Shown in pieces: positions 46,654 through 56,255 of a stretch of 64,000 bases of DNA. A model generated the notes under the pieces. That model worked only from the letters and a program-made list of their open reading frames with translations, did no database searches and was not told the DNA's origin. The position numbers and the translations under genes were made by a program. Origin of the DNA: Candidatus Gromoviella agglomerans (GTDB lineage: Bacteria > Pseudomonadota > Alphaproteobacteria > CAJXXZ01 > G021065005); assembly GCF_021065005.1 (NCBI RefSeq), contig NZ_CP069247.1, forward strand, positions 124,001 through 188,000, in the 5' to 3' direction. How positions within the stretch are numbered: the first letter of the stretch is position 1; each line of letters begins with the position of its first letter.

Positions 46654-49600
46654 ATGTTTAAAAATTTAATTACTCAATTGTTTGGAACAAAAAGCTCAAG
46701 AAGATTGAAAAAACTTTCTCGCACAGTTAAAGAAATAAATTCATTAGAATCTAATTACGAAAAACTTCAAGATCATGAACTTCAAGCCAAAACATTTGAA
46801 TTTAGAGCAAGAATATCATCCGGAGAAAGTTTGGATAGCATATTAGTTGAAGCATTTGCAGTAGTGAGAGAAGCTACAAAAAGAGTCACAAAAAAAAGAC
46901 TTTTTGATGTCCAACTTTATGGAGGAATTATCCTACATCAAGGATCAATATCTGAGATGAAAACGGGAGAAGGTAAAACTTTAGTCGCAACTCTCCCATC
47001 TTATTTAAATGCCCTCGCAAATCAAGTGCATGTAGTCACTGCAAACGAATACTTGGCAAAAAGAGATTGTGAGAATATAGGACAAATTCATAAATTTCTG
47101 GGCTTAACTACATCATACATATCATCTTCTATTCTATCTGATGCGAAACATGAAGCATATTCATGCGATATAGTCTATGGTACAGCAAGTGAGTTTGGAT
47201 TTGATTACTTGAGAGATAACTTAAAAGAGGATTTATCAGAAGTATTCTGTAAAAAAACTAGAACATTTGCACTGATTGACGAAATTGACAATATCCTTAT
47301 AGATGAAGCAAGAACCCCACTGATAATATCTGGCCCAATGGACTTGAGCATAGATGGGCAGCAGATATCTTCAAAAGAATATATGAATATGGTTAACTCA
47401 TTTGTCAAAAATTTGAAAAATGAGCATTACACAGTAGACATAAAAGAAAGAACTGCTCTACTCACTGATCTAGGAATATCATTCCTTGAGGAATCTTTTA
47501 TAAAGTCAAATATAATCAAAGAAAATGAATCGATATATGATTCGCAGAACAAACATTTACAGCATTGTATTAACCAATTACTTAAAGCTTATCATATTTT
47601 TAAACGCGATGTGGATTATGTAGTAGAATATGACCAAATAATAATAATAGATGAATTTACTGGACGAAAAATGCTAGGACGTAGGTATTCTGATGGAATG
47701 CATCAAGCAATTGAAGCAAAAGAAAATGTAGAAATTCAAGAAGAATCTCAAACTCTGGCATCGATTACGATACAAAATTACTTTAGGCTATATGTTAAAA
47801 TATCAGGAATGACAGGAACTGCAATTACAGAAGAGAAAGAATTTTATGAAGTATATGGATTATCTGTCGTAGAAATACCTACTAACAAAAAAATGATAAG
47901 GCAAGACAAAAATGATCAAGTTTATCGGACTTTCAATGAAAAAACTCAAGCATTATTGAATCTCGTACGTGAGCGACACGCAAAAGGACAGCCTATTTTG
48001 ATAGGAACTCTTAATGTCGAAAAATCAGAAGTATTCTCTCATTTACTTCAAGTAAATAACATCCCTCATAAAATACTAAATGCAAAAAATCACGAAAAAG
48101 AAGCAGAAATAATATCAAACGCTGGCATGCCTGGAGCTATAACGATAGCAACTAATATGGCAGGAAGAGGAACGGATATTCAACTCGGAGGCAATGCAGA
48201 GACAATTCTTTCAGAAAGAGTAGGATTTAGAACACTATCGCAAAACGAACTAAATGAGTTAAAGACTTCCATAGAACAAGAAATTGCCGAAAATAGAAAG
48301 AAAGTTATAGATAACGGAGGATTACTCGTCATAGGAACAGAAAGAAACGAAAGCAGAAGAATCGATAACCAACTCAGAGGAAGAGCTGGAAGACAAGGAG
48401 ACAAAGGAGAATCAATATTCTTTCTATCACTAGAAGATGACCTAATGCGTATGTGTGGATCAGAAAGATTAGAAAATATGCTGCAAAAACTTGGAATGCA
48501 ATACGGAGAAGTAATAACTCATCCAATGGTTAGTCGATCAATACAAAAAGCTCAAGAAAGAATCGAAATGAGAAATTATAGCCATAGAAAGAGCGTATTA
48601 AGATACGATGATGTAAGAGATTTTGAGAGAAGGACCATATATTCTTTAAGAGATAGAATAATATCAAGAGGTAACTTAATAGAAGATGTTAGCAATATCA
48701 TAAAGTCTGCATTTGATAAAATAATTGAAATCCATATCTCAAATGATGTTTCTTTAAATGTTATTGATTTAACTCCACTCATCAAAAAAATTGAAGATAT
48801 ATGCCCTAATGCAATCAATTTTCACCAAATAAATCTCAACAATATGACTAAAGATTCATTCAGTGCCTACGTGAAAAATGTAGCAAATCAAAAGCTAAAA
48901 GATCTGGAGCAACAAGTTAATAATTACGAAATTTTGTCAAAAATGTATAAAAATGTGCTACTAAGAAACATAGATCAATCTTGGCGCCGACATTTGTTAG
49001 CTACAGATCATATAATGAGCGGGATTCATTTTAGAGCATACGGGCAAAAAGATCCTGTAATAGAATACAAAAATGAATCATTTACACTATTTCAGCAAAT
49101 GCTTGATGATTTTGATATTCAAAGCACAAAAGATATTTTTCATAGACTTACTGGTTATATAGAATTCTCTGCAGAAAATTCAGCTTTTGAAATAGAGCAA
49201 AATAACATGCCAACTCCTGAACAATTTATGGATTTGCTAAAAAAGATGAATATTGACTTTTCCAAATTTAAAGATATCAAAGAGAATGAATTTCAAAATC
49301 CTGAACTTACCATAAAATCTATGTCTATGAATTCTGAAATTGACAAATTCACTCTCGAAGAAATAAAAAGTGCGTTTCAAAGTGATTTCGATGAAAATTT
49401 TGATCAAATCGATGATCTTGTTGAACAAAATGAAGATAACAAAATCGAGGATATGAAAAATAAATTAGATAATATTAGGACATTATCAAATAATATCAAA
49501 AAAAATTCGATGAATTTTAAAGAGAACGTTGAGAAAAACTCAACAGGTAAAAATCAGACAAATGATATACATTCTGATGGACTTGATGCAACCGATCATA

Positions 49601-50286
49601 ATCCAATATATTCCAAGGAAATTACAAGAAAATCTTACGAACAACATAAGGATGGAGCAGGCAGATTTGGAGACGCCCCAAGAGAGCGCAGGCCAGCTGC
49701 AAGATTTGGAACATCAACTGGAGCAGGCAGATTTGGAGATTCTCCAAGAGAGCGCAGGCCAGCTGCAAGATTTGGAACATCAACTGGAGCAGGCAGATTT
49801 GGAGATTCTCCAAGAGAGCGCAGAACTCCTGATGGAGCTGCAAGATTTGGAACATCAACTGGAGCAGGCAGATTTGGAGACGCCCCAAGAGAGCGCAGAA
49901 CTCCTGATGGAGCTGCAAGATTTGGAACATCAACTGGAGCAGGCAGATTTGGAGATTCTCCAAGAGAGCGCAGAACTCCTGATGGAGCTGCAAGATTTGG
50001 AACATCAACTGGAGCAGGCAGATTTGGAGACGCCCCAAGAGAGCGCAGGCCGGCAACTGGGGCTGCAAGATTTGGAACATCAACTGGAGCAGGCAGATTT
50101 GGAGATTCTCCAAGAGAGCGCAGAACTCCTGATGGGGCTGGAAGATTTGGAACATCAACTGGAGCAGGCAGATTTGGAGACGCCCCAAGAGAGCGCAGGC
50201 CGGCAACTCCGGCTGGACGGTCATTTGATAAACGCAAAACATTCAATAAAAATTCTATGAGTAAGGATTTTGATAAGAAAAAATGA
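46654..50286 (+). CDS. secA: Protein translocase ATPase SecA with a repeat tail replacing the zinc domain
   Basis: ATPase motor that drives unfolded preproteins through SecYEG. With the ATG at 46654, MKTGEGKTLVATLPSYL begins at residue 102, where SecA has its Walker A, which supports this start over the in-frame ATG at 46606. Also present are the DEIDNILIDEARTPLI Walker B region, ATNMAGRGTDIQLGG and RGRAGRQGDKGESIFFLSLE, then helical wing and scaffold domains to about residue 850. The normal C-terminal linker and zinc finger (C-x-C-x8-C-H type) are missing: the end (about 1000-1190) consists of eight GAGRFGD-(A/S)PRERR-ARFGTST repeats and a basic tail. Total is 1210 residues against about 900. 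Partner binding through the zinc motif (SecB, ribosome) would be lost or replaced. Confidence 0.96.
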   Translation: MFKNLITQLFGTKSSRRLKKLSRTVKEINSLESNYEKLQDHELQAKTFEFRARISSGESLDSILVEAFAVVREATKRVTKKRLFDVQLYGGIILHQGSISEMKTGEGKTLVATLPSYLNALANQVHVVTANEYLAKRDCENIGQIHKFLGLTTSYISSSILSDAKHEAYSCDIVYGTASEFGFDYLRDNLKEDLSEVFCKKTRTFALIDEIDNILIDEARTPLIISGPMDLSIDGQQISSKEYMNMVNSFVKNLKNEHYTVDIKERTALLTDLGISFLEESFIKSNIIKENESIYDSQNKHLQHCINQLLKAYHIFKRDVDYVVEYDQIIIIDEFTGRKMLGRRYSDGMHQAIEAKENVEIQEESQTLASITIQNYFRLYVKISGMTGTAITEEKEFYEVYGLSVVEIPTNKKMIRQDKNDQVYRTFNEKTQALLNLVRERHAKGQPILIGTLNVEKSEVFSHLLQVNNIPHKILNAKNHEKEAEIISNAGMPGAITIATNMAGRGTDIQLGGNAETILSERVGFRTLSQNELNELKTSIEQEIAENRKKVIDNGGLLVIGTERNESRRIDNQLRGRAGRQGDKGESIFFLSLEDDLMRMCGSERLENMLQKLGMQYGEVITHPMVSRSIQKAQERIEMRNYSHRKSVLRYDDVRDFERRTIYSLRDRIISRGNLIEDVSNIIKSAFDKIIEIHISNDVSLNVIDLTPLIKKIEDICPNAINFHQINLNNMTKDSFSAYVKNVANQKLKDLEQQVNNYEILSKMYKNVLLRNIDQSWRRHLLATDHIMSGIHFRAYGQKDPVIEYKNESFTLFQQMLDDFDIQSTKDIFHRLTGYIEFSAENSAFEIEQNNMPTPEQFMDLLKKMNIDFSKFKDIKENEFQNPELTIKSMSMNSEIDKFTLEEIKSAFQSDFDENFDQIDDLVEQNEDNKIEDMKNKLDNIRTLSNNIKKNSMNFKENVEKNSTGKNQTNDIHSDGLDATDHNPIYSKEITRKSYEQHKDGAGRFGDAPRERRPAARFGTSTGAGRFGDSPRERRPAARFGTSTGAGRFGDSPRERRTPDGAARFGTSTGAGRFGDAPRERRTPDGAARFGTSTGAGRFGDSPRERRTPDGAARFGTSTGAGRFGDAPRERRPATGAARFGTSTGAGRFGDSPRERRTPDGAGRFGTSTGAGRFGDAPRERRPATPAGRSFDKRKTFNKNSMSKDFDKKK
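49654..50220 (+). repeat. Eight-copy GAGRFGD/PRERR/RFGTST repeat of SecA
   Basis: In-frame units of 66 or 75 bp. Two versions alternate at one position (GDAPRERR and GDSPRERR) and two linkers occur (PAARFG, TPDGAARFG), so the array grew by duplicating units of mixed type. The GDSP version contains the DNA inverted repeat TTGGAGA-T-TCTCCAA. The encoded peptide is strongly basic and Gly/Arg-rich, like RNA- or membrane-binding disordered tails. Confidence 0.93.
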
Positions 50287-50457
50287 TGAAATGAATAAAA
50301 ATCTACCGACTACAAAAAACATTGAAAATGCTATAACAAAACATATCTTATAAAAATCAACATGATTCAAAGAGATAACAAAAATTGTGCAATATAACGG
50401 AAACTCTACTAATAATGTAAAAAATATGCTACAATTAGTAAATTTTTGCACGGTAAA

Positions 50458-51582
50458 ATGATACTTGATGTTTGCATAGTAGGATCAGGTCCATCAGGGT
50501 TATTTGCAGCTTTTCAATGTGGAATGTTAGGCCTCTCATGCGTTGTACTCGAAACATTAACAATAATAGGAGGACAATGCTCAAATCTGTACCCGGAAAA
50601 ATATATTCATGATATCGGAGGTATAAAATCAATCTTAGGAGATGAACTGATCAAAAAGCTTATCGAACAAGCAATGCAATTCGAAAATATATATATATTG
50701 ACAAATGAACAAGTTGTTAGCATTAATAATGACTTTGACAATAAATCCAATTCCTTGAAACACGTGAATGAGAATTTTTTGAGAGAAAAAGGTGTCTATT
50801 CAAAAAATCATATGATAAACAATAGCAAGGAAAATCTTGACTATCAAGGAAAATTGATATCTGTAATAACAGCAAAAAATACGAGAATTTTGTGCCGATC
50901 AGTCATAATTGCATCAGGCATGGGCAGTTTTGAACCAAGAAAAATTCCTCTGCCAAATCTTTCGCAATATGAGAACATCTCTATATTTTATTCGATTACA
51001 AATAAGGATTTTTTTAAAAATAAGAATATTATCATTGTGGGAGGAGGAGATTCTGCATTAGATTGGGCAAATGATCTATCCAATATATGCAAAAATATTA
51101 CTTTAGTACATAGAAGAGACACATTCTCAGGAATGAGCTCTAATGTAAAGAAATTGCCAGATCTAGTAAAAGTTTTAAAGCCATATAACTTGTTATCAAT
51201 TGATAGCAAAGGTGATTTTGAAATTAGAGGGGCAATGTTCGTTAATATTGAATCTAAAGAGAAAATTTATGTAGAAGCAGATGCTATACTTGCATTTTTT
51301 GGCCTCAATACATCTATTGGTCATATGAAAAACTGGAAACTAAACATGGATGAAAAAAACAAAATCATCACTGACCCAATTACATGTGAAACATCAACAT
51401 CTATGGTCTTTGCAATAGGCGATTGCGCTTCATCAGGTAAAATTTGTAAGCTAATCGCAACTGGATTTGATGAAGCTGCTCAAGCTGTCCATCAAATATT
51501 CTATAGATTGCATCCAAATACACGCAGAATTGATTACTCTACAACAAAATTTGCAAATGAAACTACACACAAACTTAACTGA
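50458..51582 (+). CDS. Ferredoxin/flavodoxin-NADP reductase, thioredoxin-reductase-like type
   Basis: FAD flavoprotein of the TrxR-like FNR group that transfers electrons between NADPH and ferredoxin. The FAD-binding Rossmann motif CIVGSGPSGLFAAFQCGMLG is at the N-terminus, followed by GGQCSNLYPEKYIHDI. The NADPH-binding motif is IIVGGGDSALDWAN, and AIGDCASSGKICKLIATGFD is the C-terminal FAD site. The redox CxxC of true thioredoxin reductases is absent, which distinguishes it from TrxB. The ATG at 50458 is preferred over a TTG at 50446. The insert at about residues 90-125 (Asn/Lys-rich) is longer than in most relatives. It stands between secA and ftsK, same strand, with no clear functional link. 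Confidence 0.88.
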   Translation: MILDVCIVGSGPSGLFAAFQCGMLGLSCVVLETLTIIGGQCSNLYPEKYIHDIGGIKSILGDELIKKLIEQAMQFENIYILTNEQVVSINNDFDNKSNSLKHVNENFLREKGVYSKNHMINNSKENLDYQGKLISVITAKNTRILCRSVIIASGMGSFEPRKIPLPNLSQYENISIFYSITNKDFFKNKNIIIVGGGDSALDWANDLSNICKNITLVHRRDTFSGMSSNVKKLPDLVKVLKPYNLLSIDSKGDFEIRGAMFVNIESKEKIYVEADAILAFFGLNTSIGHMKNWKLNMDEKNKIITDPITCETSTSMVFAIGDCASSGKICKLIATGFDEAAQAVHQIFYRLHPNTRRIDYSTTKFANETTHKLN

Positions 51583-51767
51583 AAATTATGATGAAATATA
51601 GTCTGAAATCAAACATATTCAAATACATTATTTGCATAATTGAGTATTATATGTTTTCTAAACAATAAGCAAAATACTATGAGATATTAGTGAATAAACA
51701 GATAATTGATGTCTAGTAATAAAATTTCATAAAATGTATCATCTTGCCATGATAGAAAATTTAAAGA

Positions 51768-53822
51768 ATGAGTCGTGCAAAAGTCTCTTTTATCACTTCA
51801 GTATTTATTGCTGTAGTAACTTTGATTAGCCTATTATTGTTTAACGAAAACCAAAATTCCTTTTTGTGCGCATCGTCAGTGCAAAATAATATTCTAATGC
51901 TTATTTTATCCTATATTGCTAGCATACTGATAATAATGTTAGAAAATATTGCATATATATTGCCAATATTAATTATCTTTTTTCCAGCAATTCTATTGCA
52001 CTTCTGCTTGTTTCTATCAGTAATATCAAGCAAATTCGGTTCGAAAAATGCTATAATATACTTCATCATCAGTGATAAAATAGATACCTTACAAAAATAC
52101 TATATAGCAGAAGCGTTTTTTATAGCTTTTTTCTTAATAAATATAATTTTGTTACTCAGATTCTACTTTATGAAAATTCAAGATGAAAATTATAAGTGGG
52201 ATTGGTCGAGAAAAGCTGCATTGTACTTTTTTCTGATAGGAGTGTACAAAATAGCAGAATATTTCATATTCCAATCTACAAAAATTTATAAATTAACTCT
52301 CAAAAATACTAATCAGAACAAAAGCACTCAAACAGAAACTGTACAATCAAAAGTAAATCAAATCAATAATAATACAAAAAAAACTTCTATATATGATGCA
52401 TTTAATATACCTATAAATCTATTGGTCAGTCATAACAATACTGTAGACTATTCACGCAATTACCAACAAGAACAAAAATTAATAGAAGTATTAAACGAAT
52501 TCGGAATATCAGGTGAAATTTTCAGTATAAGCGTCGGACCAGTTATCACTCTTTATGAATTTAAACCAGTTGCAGGAACAAAATCATCTAGAGTAATAGG
52601 ATTGGCAGACGATATTGCAAGATCTCTAAGCGCTATATCAGTAAGAATAGCAATTATTCCAGGAAAAAACGCAATCGGTATCGAAATTCCTAACAAAATA
52701 AAACAAACTGTTTATATAAAGCCTTTAATCGAAAAATTTGATAGCAATACAAATATTCCTATCGCTCTTGGATCAGATATATCTGGCAATCCTGTCATCG
52801 CAGATCTCGCAAAAATGCCTCATTTATTAGTAGCAGGAACTACTGGATCAGGCAAATCTGTCGGCATTAACGCAATGATAATGTCCATACTGTTTAGATT
52901 TTCACCAGAAGAATGCAAATTAATACTGATTGATCCAAAAATGCTCGAATTATCAATCTATGAAGGTATCCCTCACCTTTTATCACCTGTAGTAACTGAA
53001 AATAAAAAGGCTATATCAGCACTAAAATGGACAATTCATGAAATGGAAAAACGATACAGATTGATGGCAAATTTTGGAGTCAGAAATTTGGAAGCATATA
53101 ACAAAATGATTATAAAAAAATCAGAAATTACTCGCGAAATTCATGTCGGATTTGATGATTCAGGAAAAGAAATTCTAGAAAAACAAACTATAAAAGGAGA
53201 AAAAATGCCGTTTATAGTACTAATAATAGATGAAATGGCAGACCTAATGATTACAGCAGGAAAAGAAGTTGAATCATCTATACAAAGATTGGCGCAAATG
53301 GCAAGAGCTGCAGGAATACACATTATAATGGCAACTCAAAGACCGTCCGTAGATGTCATCACTGGATTAATAAAAGCAAACTTCCCAACGAGAATCAGCT
53401 TTAGAATGCGATCTTCATTCGATAGCAAAACCATTTTAGGAGAAAGAGGAGCAGAACAGTTGCTAGGAGCTGGAGATATGTTATATATGAGCGGAAGCAC
53501 TCCACAAAGAATTCATGCACCGTTCGTTTCTGATTCAGAAGTAGAAGCAGTTGTCAATTATCTAAAAAGTCATTATAACGCAGATTATAAATTAGAATTC
53601 TCTGAAAATGATACATCAAGTAGTGAATCTCAACAATTAGATGAAGATCCACTATTCTCCCAAGCTGTAAATGTTATCAAATGTGAAGACAAAGTTTCAA
53701 TAAGCTATCTTCAGAGAAAATTTGGTATCGGATACAATAGATCAGCAAAAATTGTCGAAATGATGGAAGAAAAAGGAATAGTCTCAAAACCAGATAGCTT
53801 AGGTAGAAGAAAAATACTATGA
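51768..53822 (+). CDS. ftsK: DNA translocase FtsK
   Basis: Septal DNA pump that clears chromosome dimers during division. About four N-terminal membrane helices (within residues 5-135) are followed by a short linker (about 170-220) rather than the long Pro/Gln linker of E. coli FtsK, giving 684 residues. The motor has ISVGPVITLYEFKPVAGTKS (alpha), HLLVAGTTGSGKSVGINAMI (Walker A) and FIVLIIDEMADLM (Walker B), then the FtsK signature ATQRPSVDVITGLIKANFPT. The gamma winged helix that reads KOPS sites is intact at the end (ISYLQRKFGIGYNRSAKIVE). A weak AAAGA lies upstream of the ATG at 51768. Confidence 0.96.
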   Translation: MSRAKVSFITSVFIAVVTLISLLLFNENQNSFLCASSVQNNILMLILSYIASILIIMLENIAYILPILIIFFPAILLHFCLFLSVISSKFGSKNAIIYFIISDKIDTLQKYYIAEAFFIAFFLINIILLLRFYFMKIQDENYKWDWSRKAALYFFLIGVYKIAEYFIFQSTKIYKLTLKNTNQNKSTQTETVQSKVNQINNNTKKTSIYDAFNIPINLLVSHNNTVDYSRNYQQEQKLIEVLNEFGISGEIFSISVGPVITLYEFKPVAGTKSSRVIGLADDIARSLSAISVRIAIIPGKNAIGIEIPNKIKQTVYIKPLIEKFDSNTNIPIALGSDISGNPVIADLAKMPHLLVAGTTGSGKSVGINAMIMSILFRFSPEECKLILIDPKMLELSIYEGIPHLLSPVVTENKKAISALKWTIHEMEKRYRLMANFGVRNLEAYNKMIIKKSEITREIHVGFDDSGKEILEKQTIKGEKMPFIVLIIDEMADLMITAGKEVESSIQRLAQMARAAGIHIIMATQRPSVDVITGLIKANFPTRISFRMRSSFDSKTILGERGAEQLLGAGDMLYMSGSTPQRIHAPFVSDSEVEAVVNYLKSHYNADYKLEFSENDTSSSESQQLDEDPLFSQAVNVIKCEDKVSISYLQRKFGIGYNRSAKIVEMMEEKGIVSKPDSLGRRKIL

Positions 53823-54396
53823 AGCAAAAAACTAAATACTAATATTAAATCAATGCAATTTCACTGATATTAAGAATCATAGTAAAAAATCAAAACTTAA
53901 TACATCAAATTGAATTTATACATAAAAAAGAATAAAAAGTCCAAAGTCAAATGCTTATATGAAAATCCAATTCGAAAATTATATCACTACCCTCTGAAAG
54001 TAATTTTACTTAAATAAAAAATCAACAATATCATTGTAAAAGCATTCCAAATTTCCATTTATAAAATTTATTACTCCATATTCGACATATTTAACCATTT
54101 AACTGAAAATAAAAATGATTTTTGTAAATGAAAAATATATATTGTCATACAAAAAACTAAAAATAAGCATACAATGCTCAATTTGCATGAAAATTTGAAA
54201 TGAAAATTCAAAGAAAATTTCTCTCATATCTCATGAGATGATAAAAATAATATGAAAAATTAAAAATATTTATTGTAAAAATTTGCTTCATTTTTAATCA
54301 ATATGATATAAGAAATATAGGATCTCTTATTGCGCGATCCTCTGGTCTATTTGAGTACTGACCTTAAAAATTAAAATCAAAAAAGGTGAATAAAAT
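53823..54396 (+). promoter_or_regulatory. Noncoding region before the GTA-like operon, with a candidate promoter and leader hairpin
   Basis: No gene in 574 AT-rich bases. Near the 3' end TTGCTT (54283-54288) and TATAAG (54307-54312) with an 18-bp spacer form a candidate promoter 85 bp upstream of the portal gene. In the predicted leader AGGATC (54319-54324) pairs perfectly with GATCCT (54336-54341). The first gene has the strong Shine-Dalgarno AAAGGTGA. Confidence 0.45.
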
Positions 54397-55431
54397 ATGG
54401 AAAATATAATTCAAAAAATTTGGCATAACTTTATGCGTAAAAATTATCAATCAGTTAAATTTAATAATCTATCTACAATTCCAAAAATAAATAATACACA
54501 CTATGCTAATCATAATTATTTTGTTAATAACATTGTTAATAATAACCCAATCGTTAATAGATGTATCCAGTTGATATCAGAAAATTTAGCTTCTGTACCA
54601 ATTAAAATATGCAGACTATCAGATAATGTGGAAATTATTAATCACAAATCTATGAAACTTATAAATAAACCAAATGATTACCAAAATAGAATTAGCTTCC
54701 TTGAAGAAATTGCATGCCAACTTATAACCGGAAATGCAATTGTTGAAATTTCAAGAAGTGAAGATGATAACACTCCATGCGAATTGCATGTCATAGATGC
54801 AGATAATGTAAAAATCTCTTTCAATTATAGAAATTTCCCAGAAGAATATGAATATAAATTAGGAAATAAAATTCGTAAAATTGATAAAAAAAACGCATGC
54901 TATATATCTGGTGGGAATTTCTTTGAGAAAAATAAATCAAACTTTATGAACACAATACACCAAGCTGCTTGTATATATCACGAAGTTATAGAACATAACA
55001 CTCATACTTTGAAAAATAGTGTCAAATTATCAGGTGCTCTTATGGTCAAAAATACAAAACTTACTGAACAACAAAGACAAGAATTGAGAAATACTATCAA
55101 TACAATGTATAAGAAAAATCCAGGTGAAGTCATGATCCTTGAAGGAGATTTTGAATGGATTCCAATGCATTCTAAAGTAGACTTTAATTACGCAGAAGCA
55201 ATTAATACCTCATACAAATTGATAGCAATGGCATTTGGAGTGCCAGTGCAAATGCTCGGAGTTGAAGAATTAACATATGCGAATTATAGAGAAGCAAAAA
55301 TTAGCTTCTTTACAAATAAAATTATCCCAATGATGCAGAAAATACTCTGCGCATTCAATAACTCTATTATAGACGAAGAACATTATTTCAAAATTGATGA
55401 TGACTTTGTAAAAGATTCAATCGCAATCTGA
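54397..55431 (+). CDS. HK97-family phage/GTA portal protein
   Basis: Dodecameric ring at the head vertex through which DNA is packaged. The 344 residues contain the family start (VNRCIQLISENLASVPIKIC), a conserved NKPNDYQNRISFLEEIACQL followed by ITGNAIVE, the stem/crown region (VKLSGALMVKNTKLTEQQRQ) and the late GVPVQMLGVEELTYANYREA. It is the first gene of a block in the GTA gene order (portal, protease, capsid, connector, closure, terminator). A terminase gene, which would precede it in a phage, is not present. An AAAGGTGA Shine-Dalgarno is present. Composition is as AT-rich as the host genes, which suggests long residence. Confidence 0.92.
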   Translation: MENIIQKIWHNFMRKNYQSVKFNNLSTIPKINNTHYANHNYFVNNIVNNNPIVNRCIQLISENLASVPIKICRLSDNVEIINHKSMKLINKPNDYQNRISFLEEIACQLITGNAIVEISRSEDDNTPCELHVIDADNVKISFNYRNFPEEYEYKLGNKIRKIDKKNACYISGGNFFEKNKSNFMNTIHQAACIYHEVIEHNTHTLKNSVKLSGALMVKNTKLTEQQRQELRNTINTMYKKNPGEVMILEGDFEWIPMHSKVDFNYAEAINTSYKLIAMAFGVPVQMLGVEELTYANYREAKISFFTNKIIPMMQKILCAFNNSIIDEEHYFKIDDDFVKDSIAI

Positions 55432-55486
55432 ATAATATAAATATTTTATTAATTGTAATTTAATTAACAATCAAAAAAGGAGATAT

Positions 55487-55987
55487 ATGATTATCAAAAC
55501 CGTGAATTTTAAACCAGATATAGTGAAAAAATCCTCAAATACAATGGAAATTACTGGATGGGCATCTATCTATGAAATTGTAGATCTGCATAACTCCATC
55601 ATCAAAGATAAAGCTTTCGATAAATCAATTCAAGAAATAAATAGTAAAAAATATAAATTACCTATGCTGCTCGACCATAACGCAAAAACACCAATAGGAA
55701 TATGGACAGAACTTAAAAATCAACATTCAGGAGTCGAAGCAGGATTGAAAGTTAAAGGATTAATATACTCACACGCTGTTAGAGGTGAAGGACAAGAAGT
55801 AATACAAGCAATAATCGATGGCCGAATCTCTGGATTATCTATAGGTGCACGAATCGTAAAAGCTCGTAAAGAAAAAAGAGGTGATAAAATTATAGATATC
55901 TTAGAAGAATTGGAGTTGCTCGAAATATCAGTTGTTACAATACCAGCAAATCCTCAGGCTAGAATACAAGACTATAAAGAAAAATAA
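55487..55987 (+). CDS. HK97-family prohead protease
   Basis: Serine protease (peptidase family U35/S78) that cleaves the capsid delta domain during head maturation. The 166 residues contain MEITGWASIYEIVDLHNSII, the catalytic His in LLDHN, the catalytic Ser region ISGLSIGARI, and the closing LEISVVTIPANPQARI. The AAGGAG Shine-Dalgarno is well placed before the ATG. The last 21 codons lie within the first copy of a 92-bp tandem triplication that continues past the stop. It sits between portal and capsid genes, as in GTAs. Confidence 0.92.
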   Translation: MIIKTVNFKPDIVKKSSNTMEITGWASIYEIVDLHNSIIKDKAFDKSIQEINSKKYKLPMLLDHNAKTPIGIWTELKNQHSGVEAGLKVKGLIYSHAVRGEGQEVIQAIIDGRISGLSIGARIVKARKEKRGDKIIDILEELELLEISVVTIPANPQARIQDYKEK

Positions 55988-56200
55988 ATTGATGACCTAC
56001 ATACAATCTGTGCAAAATATCAGTTGTTACAATACCAGCAAATCCTCAGGCTAGAATACAAGACTATAAAGAAAAATAAATTGATGACCTACATACAATC
56101 TGTGCAAAATATCAGTTGTTACAATACCAGCAAATCCTCAGGCTAGAATACAAGACTATAAAGAAAAATAAATTGATGACCTACATACAATCTGTGCAAA
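55925..56200 (+). repeat. Perfect 92-bp tandem triplication at the 3' end of the protease gene
   Basis: Three copies, 55925-56016, 56017-56108 and 56109-56200, appear identical base for base. Copy 1 includes the last codons and stop of the protease gene plus 30 bp downstream; copies 2 and 3 lie in the gap before the capsid gene. The length is not a multiple of three, but the copies are downstream of the stop, so the protease is intact. Confidence 0.95.
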
Positions 56201-56255
56201 TTAAAAAAAATAATTAATTTTTAAAAAATAATAAATAAATCTAATAAGGAGAAAT

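Noticed and set aside
49654-50220. Tandem repeats as a possible CRISPR array (also considered at 25.2 and 41.0 kb)
   Set aside because: No unique spacers of constant size; units are adjacent, translated and in frame; no cas genes in the window.
49529-50260. Second open frame (+1 shifted) and two antisense frames over the SecA repeat
   Set aside because: Repeat units of 66 and 75 bp keep all frames open once the unit lacks stops. There is no start signal, and the SecA frame alone continues the conserved motor.
50458-51582. Thioredoxin reductase TrxB
   Set aside because: The CxxC redox motif between the NADPH and FAD segments is absent; overall layout matches the TrxR-like ferredoxin-NADP reductases.
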